From IMG/VR virus record IMGVR_UViG_3300000233_000006, positions 1-38,216 of that record: a stretch of DNA of 38,216 bases. One strand, given 5' to 3'. The translations under genes and the position numbers were made by a program. The notes under the pieces were generated by a model that was not told the origin of the DNA, did no database searches, and saw only the letters and a program-made list of their open reading frames with translations. How positions within the stretch are numbered: position 1 is the first letter of the stretch; each line of letters opens with the position of its first letter. This DNA is from a virus. Below are positions 15,756 through 24,317 of this stretch, piece after piece.

Positions 15756-16481
15756 TTACTTTGTGTAAAACATCATGACGTTTTGACGTGCTTGTTCATT
15801 ATCAAGCGTATTCGTTAGGCGCGGAAGATTGACTGACTTAATCGCGAGTTCGCGTGATCTTTGGTCAGTCGAAACTTTCAATAGGTTAACAATCGCCCTG
15901 AAGGCATTTGCTTCTTTGAACGGGATAGTCCAATGACTAATGAAGCGGTTGATGTAACGATCGGAAAGTACGCCGTCTTCATGATGTTTGAAGAACAAAA
16001 TGACGATCGACCATTGGCGACGAAACTCGGTCAAGGTTGGTTGAGCGAGAACGTCTTTGAGCGTTGCCCAGAACGCGATGTCATTACGCGCGCCCTGATC
16101 GAGCGATACTGTTTTGCCAGTTTTATTGTCGTCTGCAAACTTATCGAGTCTTGAAATAAGACTTTTCAGTTTGGTTTCCTGGCTTTTACGGATGAATTCG
16201 CTCGCCGACAGGTAAGTAATTTCGTCGGACTGACTTGGAGTATCGCTGACAGGATCTTCTTGAACGTCTTCAATTTCAGGAAGAGAATTGTCTTCTACAG
16301 CCTCAATTTCTTTGATATCCGAAAGATCGTTACTGTCGATGGGTTCTGACTGAACGTCTTCGACGACGACAGGTGCAACAGCAACTTCATTAACTTCATC
16401 GGTCTGAACCGGCAATGTAGGTTCTGAAGAACCGTTTTTTACTTCGGTATCGGGTTTTGGTCGGATAGGTACGCGAGCCAT
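15756..16481 (-). CDS. Hypothetical protein with acidic disordered N-terminus (241 aa)
   Basis: Not recognised. Residues 1-85 are low-complexity and rich in Val, Glu, Asp, Pro and Ser (PVVVEDVQSEPIDSNDLSDI), clearly disordered. Residues 95-241 look like a compact helical domain with conserved-looking aromatic positions (RRQWSIVILFFKHHEDG). AGGAGATATTC precedes the ATG. It lies downstream of the putative virion RNAP beta' gene after a 49-nt gap and may be cotranscribed with it. Confidence 0.6.
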   Translation of the reverse strand: MARVPIRPKPDTEVKNGSSEPTLPVQTDEVNEVAVAPVVVEDVQSEPIDSNDLSDIKEIEAVEDNSLPEIEDVQEDPVSDTPSQSDEITYLSASEFIRKSQETKLKSLISRLDKFADDNKTGKTVSLDQGARNDIAFWATLKDVLAQPTLTEFRRQWSIVILFFKHHEDGVLSDRYINRFISHWTIPFKEANAFRAIVNLLKVSTDQRSRELAIKSVNLPRLTNTLDNEQARQNVMMFYTK

Positions 16482-16530
16482 GAATATCTCCTAGAAAAAA
16501 CAAAAAAAGTCCATACGATAGTTAAAAAAC

Positions 16531-17823
16531 TTAAGAAAGAACTTTACTGAGATCGAGTTTAACGACCGTGAGTGCACTACCGTGCATCTTTTTCATAAAC
16601 GTATACATCATAACCGAACCGTAATTTGCGACAGCCGTTGGTATCATCGTTTCACTTGAACTTAAAAATGTTCCAACACACCTTTTACAAAACGACATTC
16701 CTTCACTTTTACAGTACATCGGACTTCTGACGATGACGGTTTTATTAACGAGGGTTTTTGCATCTGCTTCATTTTTAATGAGTAAAGGTTCTTTCGTTCC
16801 TACGATATAGAGACCTACGATCTTTTTATAATTCTTTTCGGTGATGAGAAGGCGTCGACCAAGACGTGTACCGCAGTCATCGATCGTAACTTTAACACCG
16901 TTACTTACTCTGAAAAGCCACTTTGTCATTTCCCCACCAAGCGATGTCTGGGCGCCACGGTTATACGATCCTGAACGCGAGTTGTCGATGTACATAGGAA
17001 GTCGTGTAATATCCCAGCCTTCGTCAAGTGATTTAATTACAGGCTCGATACGTTCGGTTTCGTTAAACCCTATTTCAGCACCAAAAGCAAGGTGGAGTTT
17101 CTTACGAGAAACCCCACGTAATTTCTCACCTGTCGCAAATCGTTCTGCGGCTAAATCGCCTTTGAGGTATTCGTCATCAAAAGCTCTAAGCTTACCTTCA
17201 AACTCAGCCATCGTAGCTGGGTCCTTTAAACGACCTTCGTATTCCGTGACAAGTTTAGCTTTGTATTCGGCTATACCTTTAGGTCCTGTAATCGTTTTTT
17301 CGCTATTCGCCCAAACGCACAGTTGACTAAAGTTTTCAAGGTAAGACAGTGCGTCAACAAACTTAATACGTTCTGAAGGATAGAACGTGTTAGGATCCTT
17401 AGGCTGATTGTCCAAAGGCTCATCTTTAAAATTAAGTGAGATCGTTTTTTCGATTTGACCAACGGTCAACTTTCCTGTTAGAAAAGGAATTTTGTTACCA
17501 AAAGGTTCAATGATGGCGACGAGGTTAAATAAAGCATTACCGATAGTTGTCGATACCGATCCCTTAACATTTGAAAAAATGTCTTCGGTCGCAATAAACT
17601 TTTCAAGGAATGCAAAGAGCGGTTCGTTAGGCGACGCATCCTCGATGACGTGGTACGTACCATGTTCATCTTTAAATCGATACCCTTTAATATCGGATTC
17701 GATTCGGTACGGATAGTTATATAGCGTATCATTTCTAAATACAGAGAAAGCCCGTATAACCCAATCCGTCTTTCGGTAAAGTTTTAATTTAAAGGCGATG
17801 TTAAGGTATTCAAACCGTTTCAT
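16531..17823 (-). CDS. RNA polymerase beta'-like C-terminal subunit (probable virion RNAP, phiKZ gp80-like)
   Basis: 430 aa. It has the C-terminal half landmarks of beta': a segment like the bridge-helix approach (RSGSYNRGAQTSLGGEM near 285-301), the conserved DDCGT motif, the RSP-x-x-C...C-x-x-C block (YCKSEGMSFCKRC) that precedes the trigger loop, and a trigger-helix-like YTFMKKMHGSA. The beta' N-part with NADFDGD is not here, so this is one chain of a split enzyme. A second, different beta' C-part lies at 23501-25934. From the order after the helicase, this one corresponds to the phiKZ virion RNAP subunit gp80, packaged in the particle to transcribe early genes. Assignment as virion enzyme is by synteny; the beta' family call is from motifs. 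AAGGAACC precedes the ATG. Confidence 0.75.
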   Translation of the reverse strand: MKRFEYLNIAFKLKLYRKTDWVIRAFSVFRNDTLYNYPYRIESDIKGYRFKDEHGTYHVIEDASPNEPLFAFLEKFIATEDIFSNVKGSVSTTIGNALFNLVAIIEPFGNKIPFLTGKLTVGQIEKTISLNFKDEPLDNQPKDPNTFYPSERIKFVDALSYLENFSQLCVWANSEKTITGPKGIAEYKAKLVTEYEGRLKDPATMAEFEGKLRAFDDEYLKGDLAAERFATGEKLRGVSRKKLHLAFGAEIGFNETERIEPVIKSLDEGWDITRLPMYIDNSRSGSYNRGAQTSLGGEMTKWLFRVSNGVKVTIDDCGTRLGRRLLITEKNYKKIVGLYIVGTKEPLLIKNEADAKTLVNKTVIVRSPMYCKSEGMSFCKRCVGTFLSSSETMIPTAVANYGSVMMYTFMKKMHGSALTVVKLDLSKVLS

Positions 17824-17836
17824 GAACAGGTTCCTT

Positions 17837-18685
17837 TTAGTGCTTTGACGCGCGTTTAAAATCTGAAAAGGTAACCGTGAGACGATCTGTGATTTCTTTA
17901 ATCTTGATAGCGGCTTGCGTATTAATAATAAGTAAGTTAATAAGTTTAGCTATTCCTTGACCGTTATCACGATCGCCGTTTTTCGCTATAAGTGAAATAC
18001 TAAAGATATCCAAGGCCATAACTTCAACACGCGTTTCTTCAGTGAAATAAGTCGTGATGAAAGGTATATAATTTTCGATTTTCTGATCCGGGATAAAACC
18101 GCTTTCGATTAGTCCGTAACCAATGAAACGTGTATGTCCCACCATACTTGATAATGCCTTAATATCCGAAACAATTTGTTCGAAACGTTTTGAGTCAACA
18201 CTTAGTTCGTCGTCAACTTTAAAAGTATCATTAATTTTACTTACGAAGTCCTGGCCGACCGAAGTGATGATAGTGTGTAAATGCGTGTATTCAAGTGCCG
18301 TAGTACCTTCTACGAGACGTATAAAGTCATCGAGAGGATCGTCACTTCCGTTACTCAACATCTCAAAATAATAATTATCTTGAGAGCTTTGGAAAAGTAC
18401 GACGGCTCGCATTAATTCTACTCGATCCGACAATACTGATGCCGGATCGAGAATAAGTGAATGTTCTTTAAGTACGAAGTAGGATGCTTCATTAATGATG
18501 TCATGGAACGAACTTATAAAGTCGGTTCGAGTCATGTACGATTCTTTTCCAACTAATTCGTCAATACGTTCGAGGTAAGTAGGTGTCTTAAATTTTTCAA
18601 GTAACTCAACAGCCTCTGTCAGAACAAATGCGAGTTCAGGTGTGAAATTTATTTTAAAGAACGATTCGTTATTTGACAAAGACAT
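17837..18685 (-). CDS. Hypothetical protein (282 aa)
   Basis: Not recognised. It is mainly helical, acidic and without membrane segments; it may form an elongated bundle (ELAFVLTEAVELLEKF, then AAIKIKEITDRLTVTFSDF). GAGG lies upstream of the ATG. It leads directly into the RNAP beta' C-part gene (13-nt gap), so the two are very likely coexpressed. Co-occurrence with a packaged polymerase makes a virion role plausible, not shown. Confidence 0.65.
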   Translation of the reverse strand: MSLSNNESFFKINFTPELAFVLTEAVELLEKFKTPTYLERIDELVGKESYMTRTDFISSFHDIINEASYFVLKEHSLILDPASVLSDRVELMRAVVLFQSSQDNYYFEMLSNGSDDPLDDFIRLVEGTTALEYTHLHTIITSVGQDFVSKINDTFKVDDELSVDSKRFEQIVSDIKALSSMVGHTRFIGYGLIESGFIPDQKIENYIPFITTYFTEETRVEVMALDIFSISLIAKNGDRDNGQGIAKLINLLIINTQAAIKIKEITDRLTVTFSDFKRASKH

Positions 18686-18788
18686 GAACTAGGCCTCGTA
18701 GTAAATATAAAAAAAAAAGTGACTTCGGTATCTTTTGACTGAAAAGACAGTCTTTCATAGTATTTTAATCATTTCGGGAGTTTTTTTT

Positions 18789-19295
18789 ATGGCCGGTATT
18801 GTAAAAAAAGATTTTGCGTTGCCTAAGAAAAAGAAACTGGCTTCCTCAGTCAGTCATGAGATTCAAAAGAGCGCCGTGTCTGCGCCTGTACATAACTGGG
18901 ATGACCTTACGGGTCTATATCAAAGTATAGCGAATGCTATTATCTCGGTCGCGATTGAAGTTAAGAGTATCATTGAAAGAAAAGAAATCGCCGAACATAT
19001 TGAGAACCGCGTCGAATTCGATACGTTTGTTAATGCACTTTTTTCTGACTCGCAAAGATGTTCTGGGATCGTCAGGGATATTTACGAAAAACACAAGGAT
19101 TTTTCAGGTCTCGTGAAGACTGATGAAGAACTGAGACTTATTCTGACGTTGTACGAAGAATACATTGTCCTCAATAGTGACTTTCAAACAAACATCACGA
19201 ACAGCATGCTTGAAATTTCAATCATGGCTATGGATGCGAGTGAACGTTACGAAGCGACTTTAAAACAACCAACCCAGCCTGAGGCCGCGTTATGA
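18789..19295 (+). CDS. Hypothetical protein preceding the frameshift gene (168 aa)
   Basis: Not recognised. The start is at 18789 (MAGIVKKDF), with GGGAG upstream; 18 extra codons of the longer frame lack a ribosome site. The N-terminus is basic (LPKKKKLA), the rest helical and acidic. The ATGA overlap with the next gene implies coupling. With a frameshifting partner of CPxCG type downstream, a tail/baseplate assembly role is a reasonable guess. The 103-nt gap upstream separates it from a divergent minus operon and holds a palindrome at about 18740-18757. Confidence 0.6.
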   Translation: MAGIVKKDFALPKKKKLASSVSHEIQKSAVSAPVHNWDDLTGLYQSIANAIISVAIEVKSIIERKEIAEHIENRVEFDTFVNALFSDSQRCSGIVRDIYEKHKDFSGLVKTDEELRLILTLYEEYIVLNSDFQTNITNSMLEISIMAMDASERYEATLKQPTQPEAAL

Positions 19296-20866
19296 TTAGT
19301 ACAGAAAACAACGTATCGAGTCCTGTGGACGACGACGCAATTAACCTTCAAGTAGAAATGTCGGAAACTATGCAGCCTGTGCTCGAAGAGACACCGGTCA
19401 TCGATACTGATTTTACTCCAAAGTCCACGACAAAAATTAACTACCGTGTTTTGATCACAGAGCCGTTCAGCAAACCTACTAAATGGTCTGAGGACGACGA
19501 CATCATTACACTCCCGTCAGACACTGACAAAAATGTAACCGATCGCTTGCGTGATTCAGGCATCGCAAGTCTTATTGGTAATACCAATGTTCAGTTAAGT
19601 TCCGAGCGTCTAGCCTGGCTCGACGCTATTCGTCGAGGAAGTACGCTAACTTCATTTGACGGATCCTTTGTTCCAACGGTTGAAGACGAAGCGTCTGACT
19701 TTACAAACAACATGGAAATTAACGGAGCTAGCATTAAGCCGCGTCTACGTCAAGTCAGTCAAGTTGAAAACCAAAGTCTTAAAGGTGAAGCGGCCGTGTG
19801 GCAAGCTTTAAGCTATTTGGGTCAAGGTAGTTTCTTCCAGGTTCCCTTATGGCATACCGGTATCTGGGTGACGTTACGTACGCCAAGTGACGATGCACTT
19901 GTGGAGCTTCACCGTTCGATGATCTCAGATAAAATTCGTTTTGGTCGTTCGGATTACGGTCTTCCTTTCTCAAACGTTACTACGTACACCACTGACCGTC
20001 TTGTTGACTTTGTCATCAGTCACATCGACAAAAATACGCTTAGTGCCAAAACGATTCCTGACGGTGACTTGAAAAAGGTTATTGTGTCACAAGACATCCC
20101 ATCTTTACTTTGGGGTCTTGCATGTTCGATCTATCCTCAAGGTTTCCAGTATCGTCGTGCCTGCACCACAGATCCTGAAAAATGTACACATATTGTTGAA
20201 GAACTTCTTGCATTAAGCGAGCTACAGTTTGTCAATAAGAACGCATTAACGGACTGGCAACGCCAACATATGTTTGATCGTAAAGCCGGTTCCAAAAGCT
20301 ATGACGAAGTTAAGCATTACATCAGTGAGATGAAAGCTCTAAATCGTCGCGTGGTGAAGATCAAGAATAATCAAGGTCTTGAAATGGAGATTTGTCTTAA
20401 ATCTCCAACCGTAAGTTCCTACGTCAGTGCGGGTTATCAATGGATTGGTGAAATCATTGAAGCCGTTGAAACGGTCATTGAGGAAGACGCGTCTTCTGAT
20501 GATAAGGAACAACTGATGATTCGTCATGCGCAAGCATCATCATTACGTCAGTACGGCCATTGGGTTGAAAGCTTTAAGTTCGGTACAAATACCATTGAAC
20601 ATTACGAAACGATACTGAGTCTACTTAAGCGATTAAGCGCGGATAAGGCGGTGCGTGAAGGTATCATGGATGCTGTAACTAAGTACATTAATGAATCGAC
20701 GGTATCAGTCATCGCACTCCCTGTTTATGACTGTCCCGCCTGCGGAACCGAGCAACGTGATGGACTCTTTAATATCCCTGGCTTTGTTAATCTCTTGCCC
20801 TTGGATCCTCAACGGCTTTTTTTCTTCCTTCTCGTGCAGAGGATGGAGAAGATGAGTCTTCGTTAA
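19292..20866 (+). CDS. CPxCG tail/baseplate-assembly-like protein, zero-frame product (524 aa)
   Basis: 524 aa when read without shift. A CPACGTEQ zinc-knuckle-like motif near residue 485 is followed by LPLDPQRLFFFLL. A C-terminal CPxCG of this sort recalls the T4 gp26/gp51 baseplate-assembly family, but the protein is much longer and the link is weak. The frame ends 14 codons after a slippery T UUU UUC heptamer (20818-20824). The -1 frame continues without a stop for 153 more residues, to 21279. The ATG overlaps the upstream stop (ATGA). The N-terminal 60 residues are acidic and probably disordered. Confidence 0.7.
   Translation: MISTENNVSSPVDDDAINLQVEMSETMQPVLEETPVIDTDFTPKSTTKINYRVLITEPFSKPTKWSEDDDIITLPSDTDKNVTDRLRDSGIASLIGNTNVQLSSERLAWLDAIRRGSTLTSFDGSFVPTVEDEASDFTNNMEINGASIKPRLRQVSQVENQSLKGEAAVWQALSYLGQGSFFQVPLWHTGIWVTLRTPSDDALVELHRSMISDKIRFGRSDYGLPFSNVTTYTTDRLVDFVISHIDKNTLSAKTIPDGDLKKVIVSQDIPSLLWGLACSIYPQGFQYRRACTTDPEKCTHIVEELLALSELQFVNKNALTDWQRQHMFDRKAGSKSYDEVKHYISEMKALNRRVVKIKNNQGLEMEICLKSPTVSSYVSAGYQWIGEIIEAVETVIEEDASSDDKEQLMIRHAQASSLRQYGHWVESFKFGTNTIEHYETILSLLKRLSADKAVREGIMDAVTKYINESTVSVIALPVYDCPACGTEQRDGLFNIPGFVNLLPLDPQRLFFFLLVQRMEKMSLR
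20818..20824 (+). promoter_or_regulatory. Probable -1 programmed frameshift site (U UUU UUC)
   Basis: In the zero frame the codons are CTT TTT TTC, giving the canonical X XXY YYZ heptamer T TTT TTC. A 6-bp hairpin (CTTCTC at 20828-20833 with GAGAAG at 20846-20851) follows after a short spacer. Slipping -1 joins the 524-aa frame to the downstream open frame. Confidence 0.65.
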
Positions 20867-21279
20867 ATCACGTAGGCAGTCGTAATTATGATGAGTACGG
20901 ACATGTCTTTGACTCCATCTCTAAATTTACGATTGCCTCAGGATCACCTCTGTACGGAACCGATAAACAGATCGTTCTTAAGGACATGGTCGATTTTTAT
21001 TCGAACGTCTATAACCATGTAAGTGGATCTGTAAAACGTCCGCTTGCAAGCGTTGCTTTTTTTAAAGAACGTGACATTAACAAAGGAAGTCTTTTAGAAC
21101 AAACGATCGATACGTTTGTTTCAAGAAACATTTATGAAACGTTCGGTATCTCATATTTAGAATATATGCGATTGCCTTCTGACATTTGTAGGATGTTAAC
21201 TGAACGTGCCTTAAAAGCTCTTGAAGAAAAAAATAAAATGGCTGAAGGTGTTAATCGAGACCTTAAGAACTTTACGTAG
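20818..21279 (+). CDS. Frameshift extension of the CPxCG protein (153 aa; fused product about 662 aa)
   Basis: This frame is open from the slippery site to 21279. It begins FFLPSRAEDGEDESS and runs through the ATG at 20986, the only in-frame Met near the start. That ATG lacks a good ribosome site and lies well inside the open frame, so independent translation is less likely than fusion. The extension is acidic at first, then helical (DMVDFYSNVYNHVSG, then LERALKALEEKN-type tail) and ends before a strong terminator. Not recognised. A real indel in this isolate or an assembly error in the seven-T run would give the same picture. Confidence 0.65.
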   Translation, partial: FFLPSRAEDGEDESSLNHVGSRNYDEYGHVFDSISKFTIASGSPLYGTDKQIVLKDMVDFYSNVYNHVSGSVKRPLASVAFFKERDINKGSLLEQTIDTFVSRNIYETFGISYLEYMRLPSDICRMLTERALKALEEKNKMAEGVNRDLKNFT

Positions 21280-21281
21280 TA

Positions 21282-21314
21282 GAACACAGTGCGGCTTTGA
21301 GCCGCACTGTGTTC
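21282..21314. terminator. Bidirectional terminator
   Basis: A 14-bp perfect stem (GAACACAGTGCGGC and complement) with loop TTTGA, between the plus-strand stop at 21279 and the minus-strand stop at 21363. Confidence 0.85.
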
Positions 21315-21362
21315 TTTAATGTTAAAGTTTTAGATCGTGTAAATAGTCAGAAGGTCGTGGTT

Positions 21363-21635
21363 TCAACAACGAACGGAGTATGATACGCATCTACCCGTAC
21401 CGTGCTTTTCGACCGTCCTAGTTTTAACCAAGCGCGTCAGCGCGTTGGTGATCTGACGTTTCTTATAACCGGACATTTTTTCAACGATTTCGGAATACTT
21501 AACGATCTTTTCAGATATGAATATAGTGTTATACACCGCATCATCTACCGAAATAACCTTACGTATTTCGACAATGCTCGCTTTAGGAATTTTCCTAGCC
21601 ATAGAACAAAGTTCAGCGATACCTTCAGGAGACAT
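21363..21635 (-). CDS. Small winged-helix-like DNA-binding protein (90 aa)
   Basis: 90 aa. The pattern is helix, helix, recognition helix (IVEKMSGYKKRQITNALTRL), then a basic wing-like hairpin (TVEKHGTGRCVSYSV), the arrangement of winged helix-turn-helix proteins. It may bind DNA or RNA as a regulator. It follows the helicase stop by 3 nt, with AAGGAATAAATC before its ATG, so it is cotranscribed with the helicase. No close family is recognised; the fold call is from pattern only. Confidence 0.6.
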   Translation of the reverse strand: MSPEGIAELCSMARKIPKASIVEIRKVISVDDAVYNTIFISEKIVKYSEIVEKMSGYKKRQITNALTRLVKTRTVEKHGTGRCVSYSVRC

Positions 21636-21638
21636 GAT

Positions 21639-23213
21639 TTATTCCTTGTGTTTAAAACGTTCACGATAGACAGGCGAAATGCCGCGACTAAAACCTACCT
21701 CTTTAAATGTAAGAACCTCATCGACCAATAGATCTTTACGACGTTCGTTATATTCAATATGCTTAGGGACATCTTGACAGACGATATACAAAAACTTAAC
21801 GATGCGATCAGGGATGTTACGTAAACGCCCCATGGTCTGCAAGTTAGCTTGTATACTGTCGATCGCGATGGTCTGTATAACCACCGTCAGTCCGGGGATA
21901 TCGATTGCAGTACCTCCTGAAAGTACGGTTGTAACCCGAATATCGGGTTCGATGATGTTTTCATACGGGTCATCTTTAACATAGCGTTTAACGCTAAATT
22001 GAGGATAGGTTTCGGTGAGATACGTTGTGATCATCGAACAAACATTGACACCACTTGCAAAGACTGCGAGCTTATCGCCTTTAACGTAGTCCTTTAAAAA
22101 CGTAAAGTCAATCATCGACTTGATCATCTCAAGGTACGTTGTAAACAACTTATTTTTGATAACCGATCTCTCGAACGCGTGATGCGAATACATCCTCGAA
22201 TTACGCTCAGTCGTTTCAAGTACAACGTCACCTCGTACGGGGTAAGATACTGCATACGCATGAATGTATTTAGGCACATCCTTTTCTCTATATTGAAGAG
22301 GCTTAGGGTACGCAGTGTCGTACATTTTCATGATGAAAGCGTCACGCGTCTGCAATGTTGCCGAAAGCGATACAACACGCTTAACATGGGTGTTTAGATC
22401 AAGCATAAAGTTGAAGTGGAAATCTTGATGGACTTCGTCAATCAAGCGTGTACCTACTTTAAGGAGCTTAAAGAATGAGGAAGGCTCTACGCCGTACCAT
22501 TCTTCTAGCGCTTCGTCATAGGACTTTGTGAAGCTTTTAAGCCATATCTGAAGGGTCTTGTTGCTAAATATAATCACTTTAGATGTGAGTTTATTATCGA
22601 TCGCAAGTTCGAGAATCGCTTTAAGCTGTTTACCTCCCTGAACAACCATCAAGTCCTTTTTATCTACCGTTGTAATCTTTAAGAAATCCTCGATCCACTT
22701 ATCAATATACGACGGCTTAATAACAAGCGCGATACGCTCCCCAAGTTCAACCAGCGCATTAATTGCAATGAATGTTTTACCTCGACCGGTCTTAAGGTTA
22801 ACCATCCTCATGTTTGCGGTTTTATCGTTAACAATAAAATCCCTGACGATGAAGTCTTTAACCGGGATTTGGTAATCGCGCAGAACCCATCCTGGCTGGA
22901 TTGTTAAATCAATTTTTTCAGGTTCGTACATAGGCTCGTACGTAACATCGATCTCTCCGTGCTGGATGCCGTGGTCTTTGAGATAAAAGAGTAGATCGCC
23001 AAAAGCGTTCACGTGTATTTTGAACGATGCAGTTCGCTTATCCTTGACGTAGTAACGACGAACAACTTCATAACGAAAACGTCCGTACTGATCCCTTACG
23101 TAGCCAAATTGATTAAAAACAAAACAAAAGTTTTGGACGGTACTACGACAATGTTCCGTCAAGGGTTCTATACTAACGAAATTTGAGAAAACGTGTATTT
23201 TTATACTGGTCAT
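21639..23213 (-). CDS. SF2 DNA/RNA helicase (UvsW/type III restriction-like)
   Basis: 524 aa. Helicase motifs in order: Q-like RDYQIPVKDF near 115, Walker A LKTGRGKTFIA near 140-150, Walker B DEVHQDF near 260, motif III SLSATLQTRD, motif IV/V region LAVFASGVN and TTVLSGGTAIDIPG, and motif VI QTMGRLRNIPDR. This is a superfamily 2 ATPase like T4 UvsW, which remodels branched DNA during recombination-dependent replication. The N-terminal 110 residues form a separate domain. AGGAAA precedes the ATG. It is placed after the non-virion RNAP genes, as is a helicase in phiKZ. The 51-aa gene and the promoter at 23432-23438 are upstream. Confidence 0.85.
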   Translation of the reverse strand: MTSIKIHVFSNFVSIEPLTEHCRSTVQNFCFVFNQFGYVRDQYGRFRYEVVRRYYVKDKRTASFKIHVNAFGDLLFYLKDHGIQHGEIDVTYEPMYEPEKIDLTIQPGWVLRDYQIPVKDFIVRDFIVNDKTANMRMVNLKTGRGKTFIAINALVELGERIALVIKPSYIDKWIEDFLKITTVDKKDLMVVQGGKQLKAILELAIDNKLTSKVIIFSNKTLQIWLKSFTKSYDEALEEWYGVEPSSFFKLLKVGTRLIDEVHQDFHFNFMLDLNTHVKRVVSLSATLQTRDAFIMKMYDTAYPKPLQYREKDVPKYIHAYAVSYPVRGDVVLETTERNSRMYSHHAFERSVIKNKLFTTYLEMIKSMIDFTFLKDYVKGDKLAVFASGVNVCSMITTYLTETYPQFSVKRYVKDDPYENIIEPDIRVTTVLSGGTAIDIPGLTVVIQTIAIDSIQANLQTMGRLRNIPDRIVKFLYIVCQDVPKHIEYNERRKDLLVDEVLTFKEVGFSRGISPVYRERFKHKE

Positions 23214-23245
23214 GGTTTTTTTTCCTAGTGTTCAAAGCATAACTC

Positions 23246-23401
23246 TTAATGCTTTATATTTTTACTATACCGTATACGCAGATTTCTGAGTTCGGTTCTT
23301 AATTCGTCGATTTCTGATTGCATCAGAATTTTTATTAATAGGGGGGTGGGTTTGTCGTGTTTTAGACGATCGACCCACTTAATTACCTTTTTCCATTTCA
23401 T
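23246..23401 (-). CDS. Small basic hypothetical protein (51 aa)
   Basis: 51 aa, starting MKWKKVIKWVDRLKHDKPTP, with a C-terminal helix (SEIDELRTELRNLRIRY) that looks like a short coiled coil. AGGTGA lies 7 nt before the ATG, and a CATATTAC promoter box sits about 30 nt upstream, so it is positioned as the first gene of the helicase transcript. Not recognised. Its basic N-terminus and leucine/arginine helix would fit a nucleic-acid or protein-binding adaptor. Confidence 0.65.
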   Translation of the reverse strand: MKWKKVIKWVDRLKHDKPTPLLIKILMQSEIDELRTELRNLRIRYSKNIKH

Positions 23402-23431
23402 TTTTCGTCACCTGAATGTTAAGTCAAGTAA

Positions 23432-23438
23432 GTAATAT
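23432..23438 (-). promoter_or_regulatory. CATATTAC promoter-box variant
   Basis: The minus strand reads TCATATTACTTACTTGAC after an AT-rich run. It differs from TATATTAC in the first base but shares the downstream TTACTTA seen at 28473 and 33324. It should drive the 51-aa gene and the helicase. Confidence 0.5.
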
Positions 23439-23464
23439 GAGATTATATATTTTTAGATAAAAAA

Positions 23465-23496
23465 AAGATAGTGTGCTTTTCAAAGCACACTATCTT
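23465..23496. terminator. Terminator of the RNAP beta' C-part gene
   Basis: A 13-bp or longer perfect stem (GATAGTGTGCTTT and complement) with U-rich sequence on the minus-strand side, just after the stop at 23501. Confidence 0.85.
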
Positions 23497-23500
23497 AAAT

Positions 23501-23893
23501 TTAACTTTCCCGTTTCGAGACACTGCTTGGCTTAAAGAACATATCCATCGGATGGTCTGGTCGTAATAGTTTAAAGAACGATCTTGGATCAGTGATCCTT
23601 ACCGCCTGGTCTTCAAACGCGTAGGTTGCTGACATCGAACGCCTAAAGATATTTCGTTCAGCATGACTGACTTCAAAAGGCGTTGACGCATTAGGAAGAC
23701 GATAATCTTCGTCTTCAATACTTCGAACCATGACCGCATACAAAATGACTTCAAGGATCGATATGTTCACGTTAATTTTAGTATTAACGGTATCAAACAA
23801 CGCAGTTAGAACTTCACTTGGCGTGATATCCTTTTCAACGTTGGTAAGATACTTAACCGACGACTCGATGATCTTACTGATTTCCTTAATGTC
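23501..23893 (-). CDS. RNAP beta' C-terminal subunit, exon 2 (non-virion RNAP, phiKZ gp74-like)
   Basis: 130 codons after the group I intron. The reading frame is open from the 3' splice site at 23893 (DIKEISKIIESSV...) through the stop. The apparent ATG at 23800 lies inside the exon, has no ribosome site and is an artefact of the intron. The exon encodes the C-terminal helices of beta' (NISILEVILYAVMVRS, then PFEVSHAERNIFRRSMS). Joined to exon 1 (24318-25934) it gives 669 aa. Confidence 0.8.
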   Translation of the reverse strand, partial: DIKEISKIIESSVKYLTNVEKDITPSEVLTALFDTVNTKINVNISILEVILYAVMVRSIEDEDYRLPNASTPFEVSHAERNIFRRSMSATYAFEDQAVRITDPRSFFKLLRPDHPMDMFFKPSSVSKRES

Positions 23894-24317
23894 CAGTTAG
23901 CGCGCTACTGCTAACCCGGTGTGCTTCGACACCCGCCAACACTTTCATGTTGGAACAGACTATATCTTCACCTTCAGCTTAAACTGTTAAGGGTCTACTA
24001 TTTCGGCTTCGCTTGAAACCTACGCCTTACGGCTAGTCGTTGAACGTTCTTCATATCTCGTCTCACGACGATACGTAGAAGCTTCGCTGCGGATTACCCA
24101 ATCTTCATGTCTTTTACCGTACCCAGGTAATTATTCTGGCCACGCATATATTTCGATATGCGTTTGGTGCATGAAGCTCTAAAGGGACTTCCCGTCAATT
24201 AAATAGATATCGCTACGCCATTTCTGACATAGGTGCCATTAACAATGTTTGAGATCTAAATACCCAGCCTCCGGTAGGCTTTCCCGTATCTATTTTGGTC
24301 ACACATTGTTATTTTCT
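23894..24317 (-). ncRNA. Group I self-splicing intron in the RNAP beta' C-part gene (424 nt)
   Basis: The core matches group IA introns: P4 region GACGGGAAGTCCC, the AACGTTCAACGACTA element (P3/P7), and P7 3' strand AAGATATAGTCTGTTCC. The 5' site is set by pairing of exon AATGCT with internal guide GGTATT, ending in the required U.G pair. The terminal G is at 23894. In-frame stop TAA follows within three codons of the 5' site, so unspliced RNA truncates the protein. No ORF of useful length is present. A 46-nt block at 24058-24103 is identical to the intron in the beta gene (27032-27077). Confidence 0.9.

Noticed and set aside
16841-17326. Plus-strand 161-aa ORF
   Set aside because: It is antisense to the RNAP beta' C-part; Ser/Arg/Pro-rich composition is typical of shadow frames.
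20986-21279. Independent 97-aa gene
   Set aside because: The frame is open upstream to the slippery site and the ATG lacks a good ribosome site; treated as a frameshift extension, though independent translation is not excluded.
23501-23800. Stand-alone 99-aa gene
   Set aside because: The frame is open upstream to the 3' splice site at 23893 and continues RNAP beta'. The internal ATG has no ribosome site.
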